Source: Parus major (lineage: Eukaryota > Chordata > Aves > Passeriformes > Paridae). From it: DNA of 64,000 bases. The notes under the pieces are model-generated. The model had not been told where the DNA came from. It did no database searches and saw nothing but the letters and a program-made list of their open reading frames with translations. Shown here piece after piece: positions 36,086 to 49,100 of this stretch (position 1 is the first letter of the stretch; every line of letters starts with the position of its first letter). Location of the stretch: the NCBI RefSeq assembly GCF_001522545.3, contig NC_031781.1, positions 9,801,487-9,865,486 on the forward strand. Reading direction: 5' to 3'. The translations under genes were made by a program, and so were the position numbers.

Positions 36086-36370
36086 GCATTAATCCCTCGC
36101 TGCCGGGTTGTGTAAATTAAAGAATAATAGAGCTGCAGAGGCATAAGCTCGCAATGATGGGGAATGTGTTTGTATGCTAAGAAGCAATTTCAGCGAAAAT
36201 TAACTCAATTTCATCTGAAATAGTGAAGACCGGCATAAGCTGGCAGATCCCCGAGGATGGTAAAATTACTTTGTCAAAGCTCTGCTTGCTTAAATTAACC
36301 AAGCAAGCACTCCAGGTTATTGGCAAGATGCAGCTAGTAACTAGGTTTTAATAAACAAAAATAGCTTTTT
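36086..36370. promoter_or_regulatory. Possible conserved non-coding element
   Basis: Repeat-free stretch with GGCATTAATCCC, GTAAATTAAAGAATAATAG, GAAAATTAACTC, GCTTAAATTAACC and GTTTTAATAAAC, plus scattered CpGs that are rare in the surroundings. Dense homeodomain-type cores with retained CpG are typical of vertebrate developmental enhancers. The call depends entirely on sequence texture. Confidence 0.4.
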
Positions 36371-37955
36371 GGATAAATAAGAAAAGTGCAAAGCATCTTA
36401 TGCATTCTGCTGATGTGTTCATCTGTGTGTCCTCAGCAGCAAGACCTTCACATTCATTCAGGAGCTTCCGTCAGGTCTCTGTGTCTGGCTGGTCTGCCTT
36501 CAGAGCCTTTGCAAACGAGTATCAATGAGAAAATGCTTTTGGAGATAATCTTAGATAAGTCTTTTCCCAACACCTAACAGACTAAATGGCTCAGTCTGCA
36601 ACACCAAAGTGCGGTAACAGCAACTGCTTCTAGAGACGTTTTATTTTCATATCAGAAGATGTCTGTTGCTGGGTTTATGACTATTAAATTGCTCAAAATA
36701 AGATGTGGTGTCATAACAAAAATTGCTCTACACTGTCACTGATACAGCAGATTTCCCAGATGAATACATTGATGCCAAAGGCCAAGTCAGGGTGTGAGCT
36801 TTCTCCTCCAGCTGGGAACTCAGGTCCAAGTGAAGTGAAAATTTCACCATGACAGCAAGAGTGGCTCAAGGACCAGCTTAGAGGGTTTGTGAATCAGTTG
36901 AGAATGTGCTGTTTTGTAGAGTTTATTTTTGTTGGGTTTTTTTGCAGTTTGTTTGTTTGTATTGCTGCTAATTGCATGTCTGAGGATCTTGTTCTGCAAA
37001 CAGGCTTTTTTGTTGGAAGTTGTGATCTTTAGGAAGGATCCTCTGAAAATGCTTATTCTTTTGCCTCTTAGTCCACCACTGTCATGAAAGAAGATTGTTT
37101 CTTTCTGATCCCATTTCACCAGGTATTGTGATTTTGGTTCTAAGTATTTAATTAGAAATGACATTAATTGGACAGAAGGATAAAGAGCTTGGGAACGTCT
37201 CCATTGGAGGAGAATATGGAAAAGCTCAGAACTGAAAAAATACATAATCTCAATTGATTCTGTCTCTGTCCAAATGAGGTCTTCAGTATTCAAAGAGCAC
37301 TCCATATTTGAAGTCTTTGGGTACGCGTCATCAGTACCCCCGTCGGAAGGATGGATTGTTCCTTCTTTCTTAGCCAAGTCATGATTCCTGGCACTGGGAG
37401 CTACTTCCATTCCTGTCCCAAAGACCCCAGCAAATGGGACCATTAATGCTTTTACCAGGGAGAATTGTAGCAAGATCAGACCAGTCAAATGGGAGCATGA
37501 GGTGGAACCCCAGCATACAGGAACTGCAGTTCCCTGGTTGGTTGTTAACTCCCCTCCCTTCCTACCATAAATCTCAGTGTCTGCAGCAGGGAAAGCAGCT
37601 GCATATAAGATTTGCTGAGCCATCCACTCATTAAAGTGTTTCACTGGTAAAGAAATACTTTCTCTCACTGTTGCATATTTACAGTTTGGAGATTGCTCGT
37701 TAGGACAATCTGAGGTTGTATTTTTTAGCTGTGCTGCTTTCAGATGTCAGGAGGAGACACTTGGTTAATAACCCACAGTTCCTTTCCATGAACTCTAGTG
37801 CCCAGACTTGGGAGACAGCTGGCAGCCCCTCTCCTCATAAACAAAAACACAGCCTAGGAAATATGGGACCAGCTCTGTGTAAAATCACCTCCCTTTGATA
37901 GGATTAATTGCAGAAATGCCACCAACTTGTCGTTAAATCCAACAAATGCATTTGG
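36371..37955. other. Non-coding DNA with a long minus-strand open frame
   Basis: Contains the longest open frame outside the T/G block (listed separately) and a T/G-rich patch at about 36918-36962. No exon structure recognised. Confidence 0.45.
36844..37623 (-). other. Unassigned 259-codon open frame
   Basis: Starting at the first ATG (37623) this frame runs 259 codons; it can be extended 15 codons upstream to a GTG. I see no signal peptide, zinc finger, reverse transcriptase motif or other family hallmark. The C-terminal part is lysine/asparagine-rich because it reads through an A-rich patch. Length is unusual for sequence of this composition, but without homology it cannot be called a gene. 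Chance, or a decayed retrocopy, are the alternatives. Confidence 0.12.
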
Positions 37956-37959
37956 AGCA

Positions 37960-38480
37960 AGGAATAAATCGTGCAGGGAGGCAGTGGCTCATTTGGACAA
38001 ACGCTCCCCGCTGAGACCTTTCATCACAGCACTGCTCCATTGAGTTGTCCGTCACTTTTGCTTCTTTTCCCCATTAATGCAGTGGCTGTGGTCAGAAAGG
38101 TGCCAGCTTTGAGACAAGGGCCTCAAAACCAGGCAGGAAATAAAAGTGATACCTTCCCCCCGCCCTGCACTATCAGCAGCCTGTCTGTCTGCTCTCGCAA
38201 AGCTGCTATCTGCTCCCTGCACGCTGCTCCCGTGTTCTATCTGCTCCCTCCACTGATAAGACCCAGTTCATCCATTGTCAGCCCTGCTGAGCCAATCTAG
38301 CTGCATTCGAGCGAGCTGGATTTTGTTCTGCATCACGTATCAATGACAACTTCCAGCGACGGCCTTGCTTTTAAAACCTGGCTGGTGAGGGTGCACGGAG
38401 CTCGAAGAGCAAAGCACATCTTTAAACACAAAGGGAATTCAAAGCCGCTTAAAAAGGGGCTTTGAAAATAGAGGAAATAT
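37960..38480. promoter_or_regulatory. Possible conserved non-coding element cluster
   Basis: About 500 bases with more CpG than neighbouring DNA (for example ATTCGAGCGAGC, CAGCGACGGCC, GGAGCTCGAAG), CCATTAATGC, and TCF/LEF-like TTTGAA and CTTTAAA words, without repeats. Retained CpG in a CpG-poor region can mark unmethylated regulatory DNA. It is too CpG-poor to be a classic CpG-island promoter. Confidence 0.35.
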
Positions 38481-38886
38481 GTTGTGGAAGCCATCAGGAG
38501 AGACTAGATAAACATGGGACACCAGGATAGCCTCAGGCAGAGTGCTGTACTGTGCCACACCTGGAACAGGAGTGCTGGTGGGCAGGGAGCACGGCAGTGT
38601 GCTGCTAGGAAAGCAGAAGGGGGATATTTGTGATTAAGGCACGGCAGTGACACTGAGTGGCTGGAGACTGTCGCAAGCGATCTGAGCTCTGGCCTCCCTC
38701 TCCTGCAGTGGCATGTCAAAAGTAGTCAGGAGGGCAGGGGAATCAACAGGATCCCCCACATAGACCTCTGTGCCCTCTGAAATGCCCCTGTGATGTGGCT
38801 GGAGTAGGAGCAGGAGCCTCTCAAGTTCTAAGCAGGGCTGTGTTGCAGCCAAGGCCTCAAGGAGCTACTGAGTAATTTGAATAATA

Positions 38887-38918
38887 AATAAAACGTAGCC
38901 TTCAACTACGCTTTTATT
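38887..38918. repeat. Hairpin with 12-bp stem
   Basis: Left arm AATAAAACGTAG (38887-38898) pairs with CTACG-TTTTATT (38906-38918) with one bulged C at 38911, leaving a 7-base loop. The two CpGs in the stem are conspicuous in AT-rich sequence. It could be a structured site within a regulatory element; it is too short for a typical microRNA precursor. Confidence 0.8.
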
Positions 38919-38990
38919 AACTGGATGACACATTTTAATATCAAATTACTTCGATACTCTTGACTCAGAAGGCTTGGAAGTGTCAAGATG

Positions 38991-41900
38991 CAGGGGAAAA
39001 GCCAATTGCAGAGATGCTTTGCTGAGTATGAAACTGCTCAAGTTCTAGTTTGTGTGTATTTCACCTTTAATGAACCTGACATTTTATGAGTCAGCACTGA
39101 TGGGAAATATGAAGGTTGTCTTTCAGGAACACCTTACTCCTTGTCTCTGCCTGCCAAGATGTCACCTTCTTGCTCTTTGCTCTCTTCGGCTGCCATGCTT
39201 TTCTCCAGCCCTTTTAACTTTCCCTACTCAAAAGATTAACCCTACAGTCTCACACTGGAGAACTTACTTCAGCTGCACAGAAACAGCAGTACAAGACAGA
39301 TAAGAAAGCAATTGTACCCTGAGGAAGCACGAGGAGTGTCTGCATCGTATACACTTGCTTTACAAAACAGCAGCTACTTATGCAAAGCAAGTGGCCTTTT
39401 AAAACCAAGACAGGGTACATGGAAAAGCTGTCATGGCAGATGCCTCATTAGACCTCTATCATGGCTACTTGGAGCAGTTTCTGTCCTATCCTTATTTTAG
39501 TTTTCCACTATGGGAGGTGGTGTGTCTCACTGCTTGCCTGCACCGTGTTGTGGCCATAATCCTGGGGCAGGGCAGACAGATTGTGAAAATCCAGTTTGAG
39601 AATCCTGAGGGGAAGGGAAGGGGAAAGAGAGCTGGAGTGAAGTGTCTTCATGTGAGGAATTGGTGTCAGATCCAAAGTGGGATTTAGACCTGATCTATGC
39701 TTTTTTCCCCCCAAGACATCTCCCAGCACTGCCCAGAAGAATCACATGCTTTGCTTCTGTTTCCAAGGGTCTTAATACGGAAAGCTTCAAACTAAATATT
39801 ACAAAAAGTGGCTTTGTAGGCACTCCTAGAGATCAGAAGCTTGTGTTGGTCCTTCAGCCTTGCTCTGGAAGGGCTGTGATGGTGCAGAGAAAGATTGTGG
39901 ATATGCAGAAAAAAAAAAGATCAGATGATGCCATGGAAGAAAATCCATCAAAGTTTATTAACTGTAGAGAGCCATTATTTCAGGTGGGCAATGCCTGACC
40001 TGAGGTTGGGGGGAGCAGGTAGTGTACCCAGAAAAGCAGACTCAATATCCTCATCCTTTCTGTGCCCTTTCCTTGCTGCCTTCAGCAGCAGGGCAGCAGG
40101 CTGGATGGATGCTTGGCTTTGTTCACTGCAAAGCTCTCGTCTTTGAACCTCAAAGGTAAAAATAGCCAGAGATCTCTGACTCGGTTCACACAAGTGTCTT
40201 TGAGATGGGAAAAGCTTTCAATTGCTTCCAGCCTGGGGCCAGAGCAGTACCAGTGACCATGAAGTAGAAGGCTCCACATCCCATATTAACCAGTCACTGC
40301 AGTCCTGTTCTCTCTTCTTTTCCTTGCCTTGACTTTGGTTTTTTTTAGCCTCTAATGAAGCACAAGTATCCGGAAGGAAGGCATGCCAGGGGTGACAGGG
40401 AAATGTCCTTCTGATCTCTCCTCTTGAAGGAAGATTTGGAACATTTTAATAAAGTGAATTAAGAACTTGGACACAAAAAGTAACCTGTTTCTCGGTGACT
40501 GGTGCTTTAATCTTCTCCCTGAGCATCTGATAAAGGCTTTCCTTAAAGAAACCTCCGGAACACAAAAGGGAAAATAAAAGAATGGGAGAATAGACTGAGA
40601 AGTGCAAGATGTTTAAAGGCACCCCAAAAAATGAAGCTGCTTGGGTGTTAATTGTGTTCTCTTTTCCCAGAGCCTATTTCTCTCTTTCGTTTCTGATTTT
40701 GGATCAATGCTAGAGGCTGCAAAGCTAAACCAAGGAAGGAAAAAGCCTTTGATTAGACAATCTGAGTGGTAAAAAAGGTATTGAACAGAAAGTGCAGTCA
40801 ATGAGCTACTCAATACAACAATTAGAAGGTGAAACTTTTTCTTTCCCTTTCGTAGCAAGAAACACCTCTGCTCTGCTGGAAGGAGGTGGGAGGGAGGAAT
40901 TCTCCCCATTCTGGTTCCCAATTGTCTTCTGGACCTATTCCATTTCAAAGAAATATATGACCTATAAAACTGGCCCATTTTCATATCACCCAATACAATC
41001 TGTAACACTACCTGGCATTTAAAGGGACTCTTACCGTATTTACAGTGACAAGATTACTGTTACAAAAAATTAATAAAAGTATGAAGAAAAAATGTTGCCT
41101 CTACAAGCATTCCAGGAATTTTTCTAATTATAGAATCTTTCCAACACTGCTGGCTACATAAATGGTTACACAGCTGAATCTTTGTCCAGCCAGGGAACTG
41201 CCCTGCTCTTTGGAAATTACATGTGAAAAAAATCCGAGAAAGTTGAGTGGACTGGTCTGAAAAAGTAATACAGTAACTCATGGATTTTTTTTTCTAGTCC
41301 TAATGATTGGAATTACTGCTATCAAACTGGGTATCTTAAAGGATGGTGTCCTTCCCCTAAGCATTTTGAAGCAGGGGAGGATCTCAGGGTGCTGCAATTA
41401 GCTCAACATGTGTTATCCTGAATTCCTTCAAGCAGGTCCCTGGGAGCCAGTGGAACTTGGAAGAAGGTCCAGTTAAGCACCGTGTGGGTCTTTGCAGAAT
41501 CACTGCTTTCACCAGGGCCTGCAGCATTCAGAGCACTGCCAGCCTCTTGGGCTACATTTTGAGCTGAATTTGGTTCAAGAATATGGTGTCTCCTTCAGCC
41601 TGGATGGCACCTACCCCAACACAAGGCAGGCCCTGAGCTGCCTTTGCTGTGGTTGTGCCAGCAACAAAGGGTGGCATCAGAGGCTCTCTCAGAACATGTG
41701 CAAGCAGAGGGAATCTGTGACCCAACTCTTCCACCCATCAGGCAGCTTCAGATATCAAAGCCACACGAGTCCCAGGGGAGCCTTATTTATTCCTGATGCT
41801 TCAATTTAAGCTTGTCTTTGAAGCCTAGATCTCACAGCAGAAGAGGAATTGAAAAGCTTCTGCCTCTCTCTCCCTCACAGTTTCAGACACATCTACAGCC

Positions 41901-42984
41901 ATTTTTAGCCACAGACCATACCAGCAAAATAAAAGTTGGGTTCATATTGCAGCAGCATCCAGTGCTGTAAGATCGAATCTCTCATTTTTGCCCCCTCACC
42001 TCTGAGAGGCTGCAGACATTCCCTCCAGTCCCTGAGACAGTTTTGCTATCTGGTTTTCCCTTCAAGCATCGACTGCCCACAAACAGCTGGGGCAGGAAGG
42101 GTTAACCTCCAATTCCCTCACTCCTGACCACACAAAAAGTTACAAATCCTCCTCTATGCTGCTGCTGCCCTTGATCTGCAGTGTAAAGGGAGAAAAAAAA
42201 CAACCCAAACAAACCAGAGATTAAAAACCAGGTAGGTTTTATAGATCAGCTGCAAAAGGAAAAGCAGAAAGATAGAGCAGAGGGGCTGGGAGGGAGCAGC
42301 CCTCAGCTGGCACTACATAGGCTTTGCTGTTCACCTCTTTTACTACATCCTTTACTGTCCTATAAACATGGCTAAGCCCTAGCAGCATCCTTACATCTCA
42401 CAGAGCCCTGTGCCTCCTTCCTGGGAAGTGCCAGATCTTCATCTACCAGCCATGTACTACCTCTTGTCCCACTGGGAGCTTTACAGGGCAACTACCATCC
42501 CCACTGCCAAATAGCACCTTCCTCACACTGCTCCTTTTGTGCTCTTTTTACCACAGATTCACAAAATACTCATTTTTCTTATGCTTTTCCTCCTTTCTAC
42601 TGACCCTGTCCCTCCCCATCTGCTAATATTCTGTCTCTCCCCATCTTGCTTCCTATGCACTGTTGCTCTCCAAATTGTTTTTTCTTTGGGTCCTATTTTT
42701 TCTGATTAACAAAAAAATAGAATGAGTCCAGGAGCTTTGTGATTTTTGTTTTCAAGCACACATTTTGTTTTGATAAACTGCATTGTTTTGTCTATAGAAA
42801 AGTATTAACTGCTTACATCTATTTTCTCAAAGACCGCACATGAATATTAAAAGGGATTTATTCCTACAATGGCTTCGGGCAGTTGAGTAATCCATTATAG
42901 GCTGTCATATCACACTGTGGTAATGTGAAAAGCTGGGAGTCCCTCCAATAATATTTATTAGCAATACAGGCACATTTTCACTTT
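38991..42984. other. Unique non-coding DNA up to the T/G block
   Basis: No gene recognised. An A/C-only run lies at 42193-42216. Composition becomes more pyrimidine- and T-rich after about 42540, before the abrupt change at about 42985. Confidence 0.5.
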
Positions 42985-43087
42985 ATATTTTTTTCCCCGT
43001 TCTTGTGATCCGTTCGCTTTTTGGTGTGTTTTTTGTTTTCTTTCCGTTTTTTTTTTCTTTTTCTTCTGCTTTTTATTTTTTTGTTTT

Positions 43088-43088
<1 letters not shown>

Positions 43089-43139
<51 letters not shown>
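43089..43139 (+). repeat. Poly-T run (51 T) near left edge of block
   Basis: An unbroken run of 51 T about 100 bases inside the left edge of the T/G block. It has the same polarity as the run at the right edge. Confidence 0.9.
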
Positions 43140-46100
43140 CTTTTGGTATGTACTTGCTTGTTTATTTTAGGTTCTATAGTCTTCTTTTTTTGTGTTTGTT
43201 CCTTTTTTCTTTTCCTGTTCAGGGTCTTCTGTGGCCTTGTGTTGGGGTGGCCGGGCGTAGTGTTCTGTAGTTGTGTCGTTTGTACATCTGCTTTTGGCCT
43301 TGGTGTGCGGGTTGTGGTGGGGTTGTGCCTTGTTTTTTTTGTTTGGCCCTTCACAGCTGCGCTGTTTGCCGCTGTTGGGTGGTTTTTTTGTCCTGCTTGT
43401 CGGTTTTTGCTTTTTGTTTTGCTTCTTTTCCTCGGGTGTGGTTTGGTTTTTCGTCATTTTTTTTGCGTTTTTCTTTTTTTTTTGTTCTTTTTATTTTTTT
43501 CTTTGTCTTGGTTGCCCCTTCTTGGTTTGAGGTTTTGCGTTCTGGATTTCTTTGGTGTGTGCCCCTGGTGTTGGGTTTTTCCCGAGTTTTGGTGGTCATC
43601 GGATGTGTGTTCTCCCTGTGAGTTTGTGAGATCGTGGTAATTGCTTTGTGTTGTTCGTGTTTGGTTCGTCTTGTTTGTTTTTCTGGTCCCTGCGGGTGGT
43701 TTCCGTTCCCTTTTTTGTTTTTTTGTGTGTTTCTTTGTTGTTGCCCATCGCGCGGGGGTTTTTTGGTGGCCTTTTTTTTTTTTGGATTGGGGGGTTGGCT
43801 TCTGCTGGTTCTTTATTTCTGTGTTGTTGAGTTGTTGCTATAGGTTCTTGATTTTTGTTTATCATTTCTGTTTGTTTCTTTTTTTTTTATTTTTGGGAGG
43901 TTGCTGTCTTTTTTTTTGCTGTCGTGCTTACTTCCTGTCATGTTTTCTCTATTCTCCTTCAGTTGGATCTTGGTAGGTGGTGTATTGGTGTGTTGTTTTG
44001 GTGCTCTTGGGTGGTTTTTTCTCATGTATGACACTTTTGCTTCCATTTTTTGGTGGTTTTGATTTTGGCTGTTTTCCATTCTTTGCCTGCCCTGTTGGTT
44101 TTCGTATTTTTTTGTTTGTTAGTATGTTTTGGACATTGTTTTCTGTTGCATTGTGCTTTTTGGTTTGTCTTGTTGTGGTGCCGTTGGTGGGCGCCTTTGT
44201 TGTGATGCGTTTTTTTCCATTCAGTTTTTTCTTTGTTTAACTTTTGTTTGAGTTTGAGTTTGTTTGGTGTTCGGTTATTTTTTTTTTTATTGCTGATGAG
44301 TCATGGGGTTTTTTTTTTTTTTTTTAGTTTCCCTGTTTTACGTATTGCTTTGTGTTTAGTGTGTTTTTTTCTGGTCCTTTTTGTGGTGAGTTGCTCTCGA
44401 GTGGGTGGTGTGGAGTAGGTTTTGTAGCGTCATTGTTTGCCTTTTACTCCGGCCTTGTCTTACAGTTTTGCATTTTGTTTCTTGTCTCCTCGGGTGTCAC
44501 TGCCGTGTGGTTGTGTATTGCTTTGAGATTTTATTTGTGTTAGTTCGTTCGTGTTTGTACTTTTTCTCGTGTTGGTTTTTCATTTTCGCGTGGTGTTGGT
44601 TTTTTTTGTTGATGTTGTTGGTGCTTGTTTTGAGCTTGCCGATTGTAGTGTTCTGTTTGGCCTTTGGGCTGTCCTGCAGTGCCTTTTTTGACTTCTTTCT
44701 GGTTGCCGATGTCTTGGGCCTCCGTTTTTGCCGTATTTATTGTCTTGAGGGTTTTCCTTTATTGTGATTTAATTCCTTTTTCTATGATCTTTTTGCAGTG
44801 CCTCTTGGTTTGTTGTCTAGTTTTGGGTATCTGTTTGGTTCTGTGGTTAAGGTGTAGTTGTGTAGATAGTTTTTGATATCTTTTGTTGGTTTTTGATTTG
44901 TTTGTTTCGTTAGATTGTCTGGAACCTGGTTGTTTTTTCGATGTTCTTGTTTGTTGCTGTCAACTTTTGTTATGCGGTTCTTTTTTGTTTCGAGTTTGTT
45001 GTCCTGCTTTATCACTTTTTGTCCCCTGTATTGGTGTTTATGCTTGTCCATCAGACGTAGGGTTCTGTTTTTTTTTTTGTTTCTTGGCTACATGTGGCTG
45101 GGGCTTGTGTACATGCTGTCTTTTGTTTTGTGTTTTTTGTGTGTTTATTTTTATGAGTGTTTTGTCTTTGGGTGATTTTCTTTGGCTCTGTGTTGCAGTG
45201 TGGTTAGTTTGTTCTTGCTGAGTATCTTGGAACGGAGTTTTGTTTGTTTCTCGGTTTCTCTTTGGGCGTTTGTTTGTTTCTCTTTGGTTGTTTGTGCTGT
45301 TGCCATGTGGCGTTTTTGTGTGCTTTTTGAGTTGATTGTATTGGGTGTTTTTTTGGTTTTTTTTTTCTGTTTGTGTTTGGTGTGTTTGCTTGGGTTGTGC
45401 TTTTTCTCTGTGCAGTGATGTTTTCATGCCCATTTTTGTTGATTTTTGTGTGTTTGTTTTTGTCTTTGTTTACCTTGTTTGTTTTGTTCTGCAGCCTGGT
45501 GTAGCTTGTTCACCTTGGTTTGCTTGTGGTGGCTGGCAACCTGTCTGTTTTTGTGTTCCTTCCTGTTTTTGCGTGGCTTCTTGTGTCTCACTGTCATTTT
45601 TCTTTTCCTTCTTATCTCTTTTTTTTTTTTTTTTTTATTTTTTTTTAGTGTTTTTCGCTATGTGTATATTCTGGCGTTTCTTTTTTTTTGTTCTCATCCT
45701 TTTCCTCGTGTGTTGCTTGGTTTTTTTTGGCTTCTTCCCTGTGTGTTGTTTTGGTTGTGTTTTTTCTTCTTTTGTTTATTTTGTGCTTTGTTCCTGCTTT
45801 GGCTGCTGCAGTTTAGCTGTTTTCTCAGCTTTCTTTTTCTTGTTGTGAACATTGTGGTTTTTTTTTGCCGTGTGCTGTATCAGTCTTTTTTTGGTGGGGT
45901 TGGTTCCCTTTGCAGTGGTGTTGGTGCTATCTTTGTCTTTTTGTATATGGCGCGGGTAGTCTCCTGGTGGGAGCTCTGTTCCCGCAGTCGTTTTTTAGGG
46001 GTTCATTTGCGGGCATCTTTTTTGGCTGTTGCATTTCTTTCACTTTGAGTCTGGAAGGTCTGATTTGTTTTGGTTGCTTCTTCGCACTGTGCCTTGAGTT

Positions 46101-49100
46101 TTCTGGAGTCTCTTTCTTGTTTGTTTTCTTGATTCTTCTCCTCCTTTTTGGTTATCTTTTTCCTTTTTCAGTTGCTTTCTTTTATTTTGGGTTATAGCTA
46201 TGGGGGATGTTTTAAGTGGGGCTGGTGTGCTCAGTTTGGAGTTAGCCGTGCTTTTTGTGAAGTTTGAGGTCTTGGTGGTGGGTCTTTGAGTGTCCTGTGG
46301 AGTGGTTGTGTTCATTAGAGCTTTTTGTTCTTGGCGTTTTTATGAGTTAGATACCGCATGGCTCTTTGTGTTGGTGGGGTTGCTCCTGTGGTTTAATGGG
46401 GGGCGGGTGATTACATTTTTGGCAGGGACTTGTTATCTGGTTGTTTTTCTCTTTCTTGTGCAGCCTTTGGCTGGGTGGTTTTTTCGTTTATTTTGTTTTT
46501 TTTGCTGGTTAGAGTGGGGGTACTATTTTTGCACTGAGTGTGACGGGTCTTTATGGTTTCTTGTTTCTTCTGTCTGTTTCCTGTTCCCTTCCGTTCTGTC
46601 CTCTGTTGTTCTTTTGTTTTTTGCTATGCTTTTGGCTTTTCCAGTCTGTTAGTCATGTCCGTTTTTTGGTGTGAGTTTTCTTGTGTTGGGAGTGTTGCTT
46701 CTGTATTTCTGTGTGTGTTTTCGTGCTGCTTGTTCTTGTTGTGTTGTACAAACTGTTATTGTTTGATGGTCTTTCTTTATGGTGGTTCGCTCTTGGTTTT
46801 TGTCGGCCATTGTGTTTGATCCTTTATTTTGTCTTCTGAATGTTGGTTTTTGTCCCTTGTGATTGTGTCTCTTTGTTTCTTGTTGACAAGTTCAATTTTC
46901 TTTGCGGCTGTTTAGTTGTGTTTGATTGTGTTTGCAGTGTGCCTGAGACTTGTTTAATTTTGTTGTTTTTCTTTCTTTTTTGTTTTGTTCTTTCTTGCTA
47001 GGGCGTTGGTTTGGTTTTTTGTTTTTGGGTGCTTTGTTTTGTGTTTTTGCATGTAGCTCCCTGACATGGTGGTGGGTTGGGTTTATCGTTTGTGGGTGTT
47101 GCTTTATGTTTTTTGTTTCTTGTTTTGTGTTGGCTGTTGGTGTGATTGTGGTGTCTTGCCAGTGTTCTTTGGTTTTGTTTTTCTTGTGTTTTGTAGTTGG
47201 GCTGCGAGGTGTGTTTAGGGATTCCTTGGGCCAGTTGTTTGTGTTTTTTGTGCTATGTTTGAGGCTTTTAGGTTGTGTTCTTGGAGAGTGGGGTGGGTCG
47301 TTCTTTATGAGTCTAGTAGCTTGTTCATATTTCTTTCTTCCTTGCTTCTTGTTTTTTTTTTTTGTTCTGTGGCTTTGTTTGCTGTCATTTTTTTCCTTGC
47401 TGCTTTTGTTTGTTTTTCTTCTGTGCTTTTGTTCAGGCTCTTTATTGTGTCAGGCGCTGTTTTTGCGGTGTTTTTTGTTTTCTTTTTTTGCTTTCAGCTT
47501 GTTTCATCTGTCTTGTCGTGTCTGTGCCTTTCCCTTTTTTTTGCTGTTGTGTGGGATGGGGCTGGTTCAGCCCTTGTGTTTTGCTTTGTTTGGTTTTTGT
47601 GTTAGGTGCACCGTCTTGGGGAACCCTGTTGGTCTTTTTTTATCAGTGTGTAGGCAGTTGTTCTTCTTTTTGATTTTGCTTGTGTTCTCTCATGGTATCT
47701 TTTAGTTTGTTGTTTTTGTTCGGTTGTTGGTTTTTCATTTGCTTTTTCCGCTGCTGGTTCAAAGTACCTTCTGGAGTCTGGTCAGTGGTTGCTTTGTTTA
47801 CTGGTGCTTTTTGGTCTTTATCCGTACAGGCGTTCCTTTTTGGTTTCTTTTGGCTGTCTCCTTTTTTTAGTGCCTTGCTTCCCGGTTTTTTCGGAGTTAG
47901 TTGGGCATGGACTTGTTCTTTTTTTGGCGTCTCATGTGGAGTTTTCATGGTTTCTGGTATTTTTGGTTGGGGCCAGTGGGTCTGTTTTTTTTGTGCCTCT
48001 TGTTGGATATTGGGAGCGGTGTGTTTTCCTTAGCTTTTGCTTGTTACTGTTTCAGTTTGCTGTGTTTTGTGTTCTTGGGTGCCGGATTGATTTTTTTTCC
48101 TTTGAATTTGTGTGTAGCCTTCGTGTTCTTCCTTTGTTTGTTTGTCTTCTGGGGTTGGGTTTTCTTTTCCGTTCTTCTAGGGGGTGGTGCCCTGGTGTTT
48201 TTTTGCGTATTGAAATGATGATTTTTATTTTTTGGTTGTTTTTCTTTTTTTTTTTTTTTTCCCTCTGCAGTTGTTGTGGTTTTCGATTTCTTTCTGTCCT
48301 ATTTCTTGTTTTTACTCTAGTTTTCTGGGAAAGGTCTGTCTTTTTCTTTATTTTGTGTTGTTATACGTGAGTTCTTTTTTCTTCCATATTTTGTGTTCGC
48401 TGTAGTTTTGTCCCTCCTTTTATTTTTTACTGTATGAGCTCTTTTCCTTCGTGTTTTTGTCCTGCGCTTTTTTTTTTTTCTCTTTTTTTTTTGGGTCTTC
48501 TGGATAACCATTGTGGGTTTTTTCTTTCTTTTGGGTCCATTAGGTTTCTTCTGTATTGTCTTTTGGCAGGGGTGTTGGGTGTCAATCGTGGTTGCTCGTG
48601 GTGTTTTTCTTGCTGCTAGTTCTTGGTCTGATCGCCCACTTTTTTAGTGATGGAGTTTGCTTGCATATGTGTAGCCAGTTTTTTGTTTCTATTGGTTTTC
48701 AGCTTGTCTTTCTGTTTTGGTTTTTTTCGGTTCTGGTGTGTGTCTTGTCGTGTAAGCTTGGTGGTTGTTTTTGGGTTTATAAGGTTGCCTTTGTTTCAGT
48801 TGTTTTTGTGAGTTCATTGAGTTATTTTTGCTGGGTCTTTGATGCTTTTTGTTTTGTGCTGGGTAGGGGTTTTGTTTGGTGAGTTCGGGCTTTTTTTAGT
48901 TCGCTTGGCTAGGCTTACTGGTTTTGGATCCTTTGACTTTTAGTGACATTTTTTGCTTGTCTTGGTGCTTATTTTGTTATTCGGACTGTGTGCTGGGGGT
49001 TGAACAGTGTTTTTTTTTTTTACTTTTTGAGATTTCTCATGTTAGTTTCCTTGCTGTTTCTTGTTTGTTTTTATGTTTCGTTTTCTGTTACTTTGGTGAG

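Noticed and set aside
46950..47705. 251-codon hydrophobic plus-strand frame resembling a multi-pass membrane protein
   Set aside because: It lies in the T/G block; F, L, V and C dominance and lack of stops follow from T/G codons and A depletion. Overlapping frames have the same bias.
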